Assembly: GCF_037039395.1 (NCBI RefSeq)
Contig: NZ_CP146242.1
Span: forward strand, 3,669,001-3,733,000
Reading direction: 5' to 3'
DNA from: Agrobacterium vitis
GTDB taxonomy: Bacteria; Pseudomonadota; Alphaproteobacteria; Rhizobiales; Rhizobiaceae
Length of the DNA: 64,000 bases
Position numbers and translations under genes: made by a program
Notes under the pieces: generated by a model
Databases searched by the model: none
Seen by the model: only the letters and a program-made list of their open reading frames with translations
What the model was told of the DNA's origin: nothing
In this document: positions 1 to 8,065 of the stretch, one piece after another
How positions within the stretch are numbered: position 1 is the first letter of the stretch
Layout of the letters: each line of letters starts with the position of its first letter

Positions 1-984
1 TAGTTTCTTGCGGAAGACCTCAGCCGGTGTTCGGTAGCCAAGGCATTTACGCGGCGTCTGATTGAGTTGATTGCAGATCTTGATCAGATCGGCATCGGCT
101 ACGGACAAGGGGTCGACGTCCCTGGAAAGCCATTTCCGCGCTCGCCTGTTGGTGTTTTCGACCGTTCCCTTCTGCCAGGGCGACTGAGGGTCACAAAACC
201 ATGTTTGCGTTCCTATGCCTGCCTGAAGGTACGGCCAGTCGGTGAACTCGGTGCCTCGGTCGAATGTCATCGATCGACGGGCGAGGCGAGGGAGGCTCTT
301 CAGCGCCTGGATGATGCCATCCATGACCGGGCGAGACTGGCGATCATTGTTACGCAACAAGATCGTAAAGCGGCTCACCCGCTCAACGAGCGATGTCACA
401 TTGGCCTTGCCGAACTTCTTGCGGAACTGGATCAGATCGCATTCCCAATGCCCGAACTGCTTGCGGTCAGCAACGACATCCGGCCGGTGCAGAATGTTGA
501 GTTCCGGGCCAAACCTTTGACCATGCTTGCGTCTTGCATGTCGTGGTCGTCGCCTGGCCCGATGCTCCGGCAAGTGACGCCACAGTTTGATGGCATGACC
601 ATCAGCCGAGTATGCGAACTTGTAGATTGTCTCGTGGCTGACAAAGATCGGATGGTGTTCCAGTCGCATGCGACCGGCGATCTGCTGGGGCGACCAGCCA
701 TGCATGATCCGGTCGATCACGGACTGCCTCACATTCGAGAAGCGCGCCAGCTTCCTCAGCTTGGCCCGCCGTTCGCACGCCATGTCATGCGCCGTGACGC
801 AGTAATAGCCATTGAGGTCCGGGACCACCTCATCGATGAACGTATTCCGTTTGATTTCACGAAAGATCGTCGAGCGATGGCGACCGAGTGTCTCGGCGAT
901 CATCTCAATACTCTGGCCCGCCATACGCCAGCGAGCGATCTTACGGCGTTCGTCCAAGTCGATATGGGAGTAGGTGCGTTTCAT
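1..984 (-). CDS. IS30-family transposase (C-terminal end cut by window edge)
   Basis: Reading the minus strand from the ATG at 984 gives 328 codons open to the window edge. The N-terminus (MKRTYSHIDLDERRKIARW) is the helix-turn-helix region typical of IS30 transposases, including the ETLGRHRSTIFREIKRN segment. The DDE catalytic core is visible: HWECDLI, TFDRGTEF, and KGTVENTNRRARKWL with the Glu. The sequence ends near the family's usual C-terminus (RKCLGYRTPAEVF), so little is missing. No frameshift or stop was seen, so the copy may be active. Long plus-strand frames over this stretch are antisense shadows. Confidence 0.93.
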   Translation of the reverse strand, partial: MKRTYSHIDLDERRKIARWRMAGQSIEMIAETLGRHRSTIFREIKRNTFIDEVVPDLNGYYCVTAHDMACERRAKLRKLARFSNVRQSVIDRIMHGWSPQQIAGRMRLEHHPIFVSHETIYKFAYSADGHAIKLWRHLPEHRARRRPRHARRKHGQRFGPELNILHRPDVVADRKQFGHWECDLIQFRKKFGKANVTSLVERVSRFTILLRNNDRQSRPVMDGIIQALKSLPRLARRSMTFDRGTEFTDWPYLQAGIGTQTWFCDPQSPWQKGTVENTNRRARKWLSRDVDPLSVADADLIKICNQLNQTPRKCLGYRTPAEVFRKKL

Positions 985-1050
985 TGCGCTTTCCTTGCAA
1001 GGGGTAAATCGTTGTTATCTATTGCAAGTCGCACTTCATCCTTGAACCCA
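1..1050 (-). mobile_element. IS30-family insertion sequence (partial, left part outside window)
   Basis: The element is inferred from the IS30-type transposase that fills it. The transposase N-terminus lies about 65 bases inside the presumed right end; the end itself was not defined because the other inverted repeat is outside the window, so the boundary near 1050 is approximate (1020-1060 is possible). The next gene, xdhC, ends at 1116, so the insertion sits just downstream of the hydroxylase operon and does not interrupt it. Confidence 0.7.
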
Positions 1051-1115
1051 CCCGACTACATACAAAAGTTAGATAAGATAGATTATGGAACTAATTGCCA
1101 TCCAAAGAACGCATT

Positions 1116-2048
1116 TTACCCGAACCGCGCAACTCGTGTGGCTGCGAGATCGGCCAGCACGGACAAAGCCAAGGACTGGGCATCCCGGGCTCTGTTGAAG
1201 ATGCCGATTGGAGATTTGATGCGGGCTATGTCGGTTTCACTGTATCCGAGGTCTCGCAGCCGTTTCATCCGCCTTGCATGGGTTCTGGCGCTGCCCAAGG
1301 CACCGAGATAAAAAGGCTCCGCGCCAAGTGCTGCCTGAAGAACCGGTATTTCCAAATCGATATCGTGGTGCAGAAGTGCCACTGCCGTATCTGCATCAAT
1401 CCGGCTGGCATCCGGCTCAAGGTTGGCGTTATCGTGACGATAAACCTCGTAGCCCGCAGCCTCGGCGATCCTGGCTGTCGTATCGACTTCGATGGATCGG
1501 CCAGACAGAAAAATCCGCGTCTTTGGGCGGTAGACTGTGACGAAACTTTCGTTTTCCCAACCGGCGCGTTTCGGCGCTTCGATTGCCGTCAAGGCCTGTT
1601 TCGACGGTTCGTAGCGCAAACCGGCTGGAAGCCGGCTTTCAAGGCTATCAAGCACGGTGCGGATCGGCGCGCTGTGGCGAAGAACATGGATGGCAATGGT
1701 GATGCCGCCGCCACAGGGAAGCACGATATCGAAAAACGGTGAACCTTCGCCAAACAGAACGTGGCGATCCGCGCCTTCGCCAATAGCGTCCACAGCTTCG
1801 CTGGCGACCGCCGCTTCGATGCAACCGCCGGAGACGAAACCGCAATAACGGCCATCGTCGCGGATCGCCATATGCGCGCCGAGTGCGCGGGCAGAGCCAC
1901 CCCGGATCTCTATAAGCGTAGCCAATGCGACGCCTGCCCCGCCGTCGAGACAGTCAACCGCGAACCGCAATATATCGACGGCACTATCGGTGGAAAATGC
2001 CCTTTCGGGAACCAAGGACCTGAAGGTCGTTGGGGATGTGTTGTTCAT
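1116..2048 (-). CDS. XdhC/CoxI-family molybdenum cofactor maturation protein
   Basis: This 310-residue protein belongs to the XdhC family, which binds molybdenum cofactor, helps sulfurate it and inserts it into xanthine dehydrogenase-family enzymes. The N-terminal XdhC/CoxI domain shows the GYCGFVSGGCIE-type motif (here RYCGFVSGGCIEAAVA). The C-terminal Rossmann-like part carries LGALGSARTHARRMKRL and the end motif SPIGIFNRARDAQSLALSVLADL. It is the last gene of the hydroxylase operon, 74 bases after the Mo-subunit stop, as paoD is in the E. coli paoABCD arrangement. An insertion sequence lies directly downstream. By context it probably serves the PaoC-like subunit. Confidence 0.88.
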   Translation of the reverse strand: MNNTSPTTFRSLVPERAFSTDSAVDILRFAVDCLDGGAGVALATLIEIRGGSARALGAHMAIRDDGRYCGFVSGGCIEAAVASEAVDAIGEGADRHVLFGEGSPFFDIVLPCGGGITIAIHVLRHSAPIRTVLDSLESRLPAGLRYEPSKQALTAIEAPKRAGWENESFVTVYRPKTRIFLSGRSIEVDTTARIAEAAGYEVYRHDNANLEPDASRIDADTAVALLHHDIDLEIPVLQAALGAEPFYLGALGSARTHARRMKRLRDLGYSETDIARIKSPIGIFNRARDAQSLALSVLADLAATRVARFG

Positions 2049-2122
2049 TCAGGCACCACTTTCTTTCCCTTCGCCATACCGTCGGCGCAGACAGCGCCGA
2101 CGGTATTTACGGGAAGTCTTCC

Positions 2123-4414
2123 TCAGATGATCTTTTCCAGAGTAATCGGCAGATCGCGGACACGCTTGCCGGTGGCATGGAAGACAGCATTGGCGATGGC
2201 TGGCGCGACACCGACAATCCCGACTTCGCCAACTCCTTTGCCGCCAAGCGTAGAAGCTTCGTAGTCAGGTATACCCACTGAAATCACTTGGATATCGGGA
2301 ATGTCGACATTGGTCGGCACAAGATAATCCGCCATATTATTGTTGACGACCCGCCCGTTGCGGCTGTCCACCAACCCCTCCTCCAGCAAAGCTTGGCCGA
2401 TACCCATGATGATGCCACCGCGCCATTGGCTTTCCACCATTTTCGGATTGTAAAGCCGTCCACAATCGAAGGCGGAAACCATGCGCGACACCCGAACAGT
2501 GCCAAAATCCTCATCGACCCGAACTTCGACAAAATGAGCGCACCAGCTATGCATGGAGTAGTCGCCCATGGTCGGGCCTTGCACTCTTGCCATGCTGGTC
2601 CAGGCGCCCTTGTGGTCGGTGGCACTTTGGGCATCGTCGGGCAGTGTATTGCGCCGCACTTCAATCTCATCTCTGTTCAGGGCTGTCATCAACTCGGGCA
2701 GGGTGATCGAAGGCCCCTCACCGCGTGACATGGTAATCCGGCCATCGCTCAATGTCAGAATATTGGCGCCGGTCTCGCGGAATGGCGAATTGGCATCATT
2801 AAGGGCAAGCGCCAGGATTTCGTCACGGGCCGCCATCGCTGCCTTGTGGACAGCGCCAGTGATCGACCCAGCCAGCATTGATCCGCCGGCAATCGCCGAT
2901 CCTGGAAGCCTGGAATCACCGAGTACAACATCGATCTGCTCGACCGGCACGCCCAGCGCTTCTGAAGCGGTCTGGGCAAGGATTGTATAGGTACCCTGCC
3001 CCATGTCTATGGCGCCGCTGACCACTTCAACGCGCCCATTCGCCAGAATGCGGATCATTGCTTCGCTCGGCGCGCGGATCACTGGAAAGGTGCCGCAACC
3101 GATACCCCAGCCGATCAGATGGCGCCCGTCGCGCATGGTCCGGGGTTGAGCGCTGCGCCGTGACCAGCCAAAGGCGTCGGCGCCTTGGGTGAGGGCCTCG
3201 CGCAATTGCCTTGTCGACCAGGGTTTGCCCGATTGATAATCATGGTCGGCATAGTTTTTCAGGCGGATTTCCAGTGGGTCCATCCCGATGGCAGCGGCCA
3301 GTTCATCCATAGCGCATTCAATGCCAAAGGCACTTGGATTTTTGCCCGGCCCCCGCAAAGCGCCTGGTGTCACAGTATTGACTGGCACGACGCGATGCTC
3401 GGAACTGAAATTCTCCACCTTGTAGAGGATCGGTGTCGCGGCGCCGGTCTGCTCGGGATAATCCATGTAGGTTGAGGTCTCACTGGCACCGCGATGAAGG
3501 ATTGCCTGTAAAATCCCGTCCTGGGTTGCGCCCAAGGCGATGGTCTGGCGCGTCGCGGCACGTCCACCGTAACTGGTGAAATTCTGGGGCCGGGTCACGG
3601 CCAGTTTAACGGGACGGCCCAGCTTTCTCGCCGCTGCCGCCGCCACAGCACCATAGGCCAGCGCCCCGCCCTTGGAGCCGAAACCGCCGCCAATAAACGG
3701 TGAGACGATACGGACATTCTCCAGCGGCAGGCCGAACCATTCGGCGTAGCTGCGTGCCATGCCGTGGGTCCATTGGCTCGGCTCCCAAAGCGTCAACCGG
3801 TCCTCTTCCCACTGAGCGGTCAGGCCATGCGGCTCCATGGCGACATGGTATTCACGCGGTGTCCGATATTCAGCCTCGATGCGCACCGCAGAAGCAGCCA
3901 GCGCCGCCTCGGCATCACCCCAGGAAACATTCAGATTATCCATCAGCTTGCCAGGACCAGCATTTGGATCGTCCAGTCCATTGGTTGCCGTAGTTTCTTC
4001 ATAGACGACACGAACCAGCTTGGCAGCTTCGGCTGCCTGCTCCCGGCTTTCGGCGATGATGGCTGCAATCGTTTGGCCATTGAAGCTTACCGTATTGGAC
4101 AGGGGATAATAGGGCTGGTTATCCGGCCGATTTCCGTACCAATCAGACGCGGTGATCAGGCCGAGATCATCCTGCGGTGTCAGCACCATCAGCACGCCTG
4201 GTGCCGCTTTCGCTGCGGATGTATCGATCGACACAATCCGACCGGACGCAATCGTGCTCTGTACAAGCACGGCGTGGGCAGCATCCTCAACCGGATATTC
4301 CAGCGCAAAGGTTGCAGCACCCGTGATCTTTCTCTGTCCTTCAAACCGTGAAAGACGGCCACCAACCGCCCCATCGGCGGCATCGCCGTGCTTGCGTGCT
4401 GTCACTATCGTCAT
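2123..4414 (-). CDS. Molybdopterin-binding subunit of xanthine dehydrogenase-family aldehyde oxidoreductase (PaoC/YagR type)
   Basis: This 763-residue large subunit carries the molybdopterin cytosine dinucleotide active site of a molybdenum hydroxylase. Family motifs are present: GGGFGSKGG, GALRGPGKNPSAFGIECAMDELA, an MGQGTYT segment and the C-terminal GKGVGEVG with the catalytic base Glu. Size and a separate FAD subunit match the three-subunit PaoABC/YagTSR aldehyde oxidoreductases rather than the two-subunit XdhAB form. Its ATG overlaps the FAD-subunit stop by 4 bases, so the subunits are translationally coupled. Substrate cannot be read from sequence; aromatic aldehydes are likely by family. 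Confidence 0.9.
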   Translation of the reverse strand: MTIVTARKHGDAADGAVGGRLSRFEGQRKITGAATFALEYPVEDAAHAVLVQSTIASGRIVSIDTSAAKAAPGVLMVLTPQDDLGLITASDWYGNRPDNQPYYPLSNTVSFNGQTIAAIIAESREQAAEAAKLVRVVYEETTATNGLDDPNAGPGKLMDNLNVSWGDAEAALAASAVRIEAEYRTPREYHVAMEPHGLTAQWEEDRLTLWEPSQWTHGMARSYAEWFGLPLENVRIVSPFIGGGFGSKGGALAYGAVAAAAARKLGRPVKLAVTRPQNFTSYGGRAATRQTIALGATQDGILQAILHRGASETSTYMDYPEQTGAATPILYKVENFSSEHRVVPVNTVTPGALRGPGKNPSAFGIECAMDELAAAIGMDPLEIRLKNYADHDYQSGKPWSTRQLREALTQGADAFGWSRRSAQPRTMRDGRHLIGWGIGCGTFPVIRAPSEAMIRILANGRVEVVSGAIDMGQGTYTILAQTASEALGVPVEQIDVVLGDSRLPGSAIAGGSMLAGSITGAVHKAAMAARDEILALALNDANSPFRETGANILTLSDGRITMSRGEGPSITLPELMTALNRDEIEVRRNTLPDDAQSATDHKGAWTSMARVQGPTMGDYSMHSWCAHFVEVRVDEDFGTVRVSRMVSAFDCGRLYNPKMVESQWRGGIIMGIGQALLEEGLVDSRNGRVVNNNMADYLVPTNVDIPDIQVISVGIPDYEASTLGGKGVGEVGIVGVAPAIANAVFHATGKRVRDLPITLEKII

Positions 4415-5397
4415 GCGAGACCTCCCAGAGTGAGGACGGCGCGGGCGATAACGCGCGGCGCCAGTTGGATCTTGTGGTGATTATCGCCCTGCGATACCGC
4501 GCCTTCCATCGAAAGCCGGCTGGCTTGCTCCACGGTTTGCGGCTCAAGCAGCTTGCCCGTCAGCGCCTGTTCAACGGCGCGGACCCGCCAAGGCTTGCTG
4601 GCCACACCACCAAGCGCAATGCGAATATCCCGGATCGTGCGGCCATCCTCTTCCAGTTCCAGGCCAACGGCAGCACTGGCTGCGGCGAATTCGTAGGACT
4701 GGCGGTCGCGGATCTTCAGATAGGTGGAATTTTCAGCCGCAGCGGATGCCGGAATGGTGATGGAGAGGATCATCTCCCCTGGCGTCAACTGGGTTTCGAG
4801 ATGCGGCGCATCGCCATAGGGCAAAAAGAAATCGTCGATAGCGATCTCCCGCTCACCCACATCCACTGTGGCATCAAAGGCGGTCAGCGCCACGGCAAGA
4901 TCGCCGGGATAGCTGGCAATGCAGAGATCGCTGATACCAAGCACTGCATGGTTACGAGTCACGCCGCCGATGGCTGAACAGCCGGACCCCGGTGCGCGCT
5001 TGTTGCAGGCCGCAAAGGTGCCCGGATCACGGAAATAAGAACAGCGGGTGCGCTGCATGAGATTGCCACCAACCGTCGCCATGTTGCGCAGTTGGGGCGA
5101 CGCCGCCAGAGACAGCGATTGCGCAACAGCCGGGTAGCGCGTCTTTATGGCAGGGTGATCGGCCACGGTGGACATTCTGGCCAAGGTGCCAATTGTAGCG
5201 CAAGTTTCATTGACGGTAATGGTGCCAAGCCCGGCGAGATGGCTGATATCAAGGACCTTATCCGGTTCAGCAACGCCGGATTTGGCAAGGTCCAACAAAC
5301 TCGTGCCACCGGCCAGCAGCGCTGTTTCTGGTTGGTGCGTTGCCTCACGAGCCGCTTGTATGGACGAGGCCCGGCTATAGGAAAAGCTCTTCATCAT
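4411..5397 (-). CDS. FAD-binding subunit of xanthine dehydrogenase-family oxidoreductase (PaoB/YagS type)
   Basis: The 328-residue protein has the FAD-binding domain of molybdopterin dehydrogenases: an N-terminal LLAGGTSLLDL motif and the RNMATVGGNLMQRTRC segment. The run C-x-Y-F-R-D-P followed by AACNKRAPGSGCSAIGG matches the extra [4Fe-4S]-binding insert known in PaoB-type subunits and absent from ordinary XdhA. The C-terminal CO-dehydrogenase flavoprotein domain ends in RVIARAVLTLGGLA. It overlaps both neighbours by 4 bases and passes electrons between the 2Fe-2S subunit and FAD. Confidence 0.9.
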   Translation of the reverse strand: MMKSFSYSRASSIQAAREATHQPETALLAGGTSLLDLAKSGVAEPDKVLDISHLAGLGTITVNETCATIGTLARMSTVADHPAIKTRYPAVAQSLSLAASPQLRNMATVGGNLMQRTRCSYFRDPGTFAACNKRAPGSGCSAIGGVTRNHAVLGISDLCIASYPGDLAVALTAFDATVDVGEREIAIDDFFLPYGDAPHLETQLTPGEMILSITIPASAAAENSTYLKIRDRQSYEFAAASAAVGLELEEDGRTIRDIRIALGGVASKPWRVRAVEQALTGKLLEPQTVEQASRLSMEGAVSQGDNHHKIQLAPRVIARAVLTLGGLA

Positions 5398-5867
5398 GCA
5401 GCCTCCGCCGCGTCACGCACCGCTGCCACGATGCTGTTATAGGCCCCGCATCGACAGAGGTTTCCAGACATATATTCGCGGATTTCCGCATCCGATCCCG
5501 CATGCCCCTCGCGGATGCACGCCACAGCCGACATGATCTGGCCGGGTGTACAATAACCGCATTGAAAGGCATCCTGTTCCAGAAAAGCTGTCTGAACCGG
5601 ATGCAATTCGCCATTTGGCGCTGCAATGCCTTCTATCGTGGTGATCGCATGGCCTTCCGCCTGGGCTGCCAGCATCATACAGGACAAGACCCGCTTGCCA
5701 TCGACATGGCAGGTACAGGCGCCGCACTGCCCCTGATCGCAGCCCTTCTTGGTGCCGGTCATCGACAAATGCTCGCGAAGCGCGTCAAGCAAGGTCACAC
5801 GCGGCTCAACGTCACATTCGTGAACCGCGCCGTTGATGGTCAAGCTGAGATGAAGTGTTGCTGGCAT
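5394..5867 (-). CDS. 2Fe-2S subunit of xanthine dehydrogenase-family oxidoreductase (PaoA/YagT type)
   Basis: This 157-residue protein has two [2Fe-2S] sites. The plant-type ferredoxin site is CDQGQCGACTCHVDGKRVLSC and the second, in the helical domain, is CGYCTPGQIMS plus GNLCRCGAY. Unlike E. coli PaoA there is no twin-arginine leader: the protein starts MPATLHLSLTINGAVHECDV, so the complex is probably cytoplasmic. It is the first gene of the operon (2Fe-2S, FAD, Mo, XdhC). A perfect 15-bp inverted repeat lies 35 bases upstream of its start. Confidence 0.92.
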   Translation of the reverse strand: MPATLHLSLTINGAVHECDVEPRVTLLDALREHLSMTGTKKGCDQGQCGACTCHVDGKRVLSCMMLAAQAEGHAITTIEGIAAPNGELHPVQTAFLEQDAFQCGYCTPGQIMSAVACIREGHAGSDAEIREYMSGNLCRCGAYNSIVAAVRDAAEAA

Positions 5868-5901
5868 GATAAGCTCCGTGCTGTCGCTTAAAAGAGTGAA
5901 T

Positions 5902-5935
5902 AGGCGCCATGCGTTTGCATAAACGCATGGCGCCT
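5902..5935. promoter_or_regulatory. Perfect 15-bp inverted repeat before the hydroxylase operon
   Basis: Arms at 5902-5916 and 5921-5935 are perfectly complementary with a 4-base loop (GCAT). The dyad is 35 bases upstream of the 2Fe-2S subunit start. There is no T-run after it, so it is not a standard terminator. It could be a dyad operator for the divergent TetR protein or an mRNA-leader hairpin. Confidence 0.6.
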
Positions 5936-6081
5936 GCCGTCTCGGACGAAAAATTTCAAAGGCGATTGTGGACAGCCTCAGCTGTCAGAAACTATGCCGG
6001 CTTGAAGGGCGGGAGATGCGCACTATTTTTAACATGACATCCTCCCCTCTTCTGGACTATGACTTGGAAGGCCCTCTTAAC

Positions 6082-6095
6082 CGGAGGCGCCTCCG
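6082..6095. promoter_or_regulatory. 14-bp perfect palindrome, candidate TetR operator
   Basis: CGGAGGCGCCTCCG reads the same on both strands and is followed at once by the palindrome GTTTAAAC (6095-6102). It lies in the divergent spacer between the hydroxylase operon and the TetR gene, close to the TetR start. TetR proteins often bind such dyads near their own promoter; binding here is inferred only. Confidence 0.5.
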
Positions 6096-6196
6096 TTTAA
6101 ACTAGAGGTTTGTCGTCTTTCGTCAAGCCCCAATTGTCCCGGAGCAGAATTTTGGCATCGGCTGCCTCGAACACATCTTCGCCGAAGGCACCTAAA

Positions 6197-6757
6197 ATGC
6201 GTGCGGATGCCCTGCGAAACCGGGATAAATTGCTCGAGGTGGCAGCCCTCGCCTTTGCGGAAAAAGGCGTCGAAACCTCGCTTGAAGATATCGCCCGGCA
6301 GGCAGGCGTCGGTATTGGCACGCTGTACCGCCATTTTCAGACGCGCGAACATCTCGTTGAGGCGGTTTACCGGCGCGAATTGTCAAGCCTGGCAGAAGCG
6401 GGGACAGAGCTTGCGACCACTCTTCCCGCCGATATGGCACTGGAGGAATGGATGCGCCGTTTCGTGGGCTATATCGCCACCAAACGCGGCATGGCCAATA
6501 GCTTGAAAATTCTTATGAATTCCAATTCTACCCTGTTTGCGGAGGGCTCCGGCCTGATCCGCGATGCGGTCGCCCGGCTGATGGCAAAGGCGCAGGAGCA
6601 GCAGCTTATTCGCGACGATATCGGTGAGGCTGACGTGCTGCATGCCCTCTCCAGCATCTATTCCATGCCCGACACCCCGGAATGGCGCGACCGTTCGCAT
6701 CGGCTGATCGGATTGCTGATGGATGGATTGCGCCACAAAGGCCAATCCAAAAGCTGA
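6197..6757 (+). CDS. TetR/AcrR-family transcriptional regulator
   Basis: The 186-residue protein has the TetR helix-turn-helix in its first 50 residues (RDKLLEVAALAFAEKGVE, then LEDIARQAGVGIGTLYRHF) and an unrelated ligand-binding C-terminus. The ATG at 6197 is preferred because the family motif follows about ten residues later; an in-frame TTG at 6110 would add 29 residues of low resemblance to the family. It is transcribed away from the molybdenum hydroxylase operon across a 329-base spacer with two strong dyads, so it probably controls that operon. The ligand is unknown, perhaps an aldehyde substrate. Confidence 0.88.
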   Translation: MRADALRNRDKLLEVAALAFAEKGVETSLEDIARQAGVGIGTLYRHFQTREHLVEAVYRRELSSLAEAGTELATTLPADMALEEWMRRFVGYIATKRGMANSLKILMNSNSTLFAEGSGLIRDAVARLMAKAQEQQLIRDDIGEADVLHALSSIYSMPDTPEWRDRSHRLIGLLMDGLRHKGQSKS

Positions 6758-6808
6758 CAGCATAATTCCTTAAATCGGACTCGATTGAACGAGAAAATTA
6801 TGCAGCAG
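6758..6808. repeat. Small dispersed palindromic repeat, copy 1
   Basis: Immediately after the TetR stop, GCATAATTCCTTAAATC begins an element that closes with the inverted AATTATGC at 6796-6803. The first 17 bases recur exactly at 19684-19700, and a diverged copy lies at 54571. It resembles short intergenic repeats that I recall as common in rhizobial genomes. Confidence 0.55.
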
Positions 6809-6878
6809 ATTGAGCGTGTTACAGCGCTGGGGACCGAAACCTGGAGGCTGAAATCAGCTTCCAGGCTCGATAGTCTCC

Positions 6879-7751
6879 CTACTGCTTGCCGGCTTTGTCC
6901 GACCAGGATGGCGGTGCGCCGACCATGGTTCCAACCATTCCGCCAATGCCAGGCGCCCGCCCAAAGGCTTCACAGGCGGCATTCTTGGGTGCACCGCCCA
7001 GTCCCGATTTCAGCTTTTGCCCTGATGGCAAGGACAGGTTGATGCCGGAGGGTTTCTGGCCTTTTTGCAGCATCTGCGAAAACTGGCCGGCAAAGGCTGA
7101 GGCTAGGCCATAGGCATCGCCGACTTCGGAGACGCGGGGCCCATTGGTTATCGAGTTTGCGCCCCTGGACCAGACGATTGCCGCGACTTGTGTTCCCTGC
7201 GGAGTAAGCGCTTCGGCTTCCACGGCAAGGCCGCCGAGACCGATCGGAAGACGGGGAATACCGACAGGCAAGACGGCGGATGTTCCAAGCGTTGTCACCT
7301 TGGAAACACCAGCGGCAAGCTTGCCGGTCGGAACGATGTCGGTAATCTCCGCCTGCACGGTCAAATCGGCTGGTTCGCCGGGACGCACCACGCGGAACCT
7401 GTCACTGAGATCGATGCACAATGCCCGATCCAGCGCGTTGGAAACCAGCCGGTCGCTGCCTGGTTCATGGAGCTTCGAGCGCGCCTGCGGCGATAATTTC
7501 GTTGGTGAAATGGCGATTGAACGGGCCATCAACAGCGTCTGTTCATCCAGAAAGACCCGCGATTTGCTGAGCTTGCCCTCGACCGGGCCCAGCTTGTCAT
7601 AGGACTTGAGAGAACCCGATGTCGTCAAGGGAACCGAGCCGCAACCGGAAAGACCAAGACCGAATGCCAAGGGCAAAATCACCGAAAGGCGGGAGCGACC
7701 TGCACGTTTTGCCTCGCGACGGGCAAGGGCACACACAAGCACATATGTCAT
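6879..7751 (-). CDS. DUF3313-type lipoprotein
   Basis: A 290-residue protein with an N-terminal lipoprotein signal: a positively charged start, a hydrophobic stretch and the lipobox LSGC near residue 36, followed by a low-complexity Gly/Ser linker. The rest resembles DUF3313, outer-membrane lipoproteins of unknown role. The start at 7751 was chosen because it places the signal peptide at the N-terminus; the open frame runs 77 codons further upstream but that part is not signal-like. It follows cckA on the same strand, 314 bases downstream, so it probably has its own promoter. Confidence 0.7.
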   Translation of the reverse strand: MTYVLVCALARREAKRAGRSRLSVILPLAFGLGLSGCGSVPLTTSGSLKSYDKLGPVEGKLSKSRVFLDEQTLLMARSIAISPTKLSPQARSKLHEPGSDRLVSNALDRALCIDLSDRFRVVRPGEPADLTVQAEITDIVPTGKLAAGVSKVTTLGTSAVLPVGIPRLPIGLGGLAVEAEALTPQGTQVAAIVWSRGANSITNGPRVSEVGDAYGLASAFAGQFSQMLQKGQKPSGINLSLPSGQKLKSGLGGAPKNAACEAFGRAPGIGGMVGTMVGAPPSWSDKAGKQ

Positions 7752-8065
7752 AAAATAAAGACCTTTTCTGTAAGCCTTGGCACCATATGTCGTGATCGAT
7801 TCGCAAATCCAAAAAAGATGTCGAAGCCAGGGGCAATGGCCTTCTATAGAAATCGATTCAAGGCAATTTCGGGGTGTTCCGAGTGGCAACCGTGAATATC
7901 GTGATTTGAAATAAAAGTTATTAATTAAAACCATATTGACGCTTCGAAGAAGCCATACAAATCTCGAGCCGCAAACCATCACACACCTTATCGAGCGTGT
8001 GATGGATTTCGCAGTCTCTTAATGCCCATTCAGTTCAGGCCAAAGCCAATTCAGGGCAAGTTAGT
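7752..8065. other. Intergenic region with an inverted repeat after cckA
   Basis: This 314-base stretch is AT-rich in its middle and should hold the lipoprotein promoter. A 9-bp perfect inverted repeat (7976-7984 with 7997-8005) could end the cckA transcript, although no strong U-run follows on the minus strand. Nothing coding was recognised. Confidence 0.4.

Noticed and set aside
67..1311. 414-codon plus-strand frame over the insertion sequence
   Set aside because: It is antisense to a clear IS30 transposase with a full DDE core.
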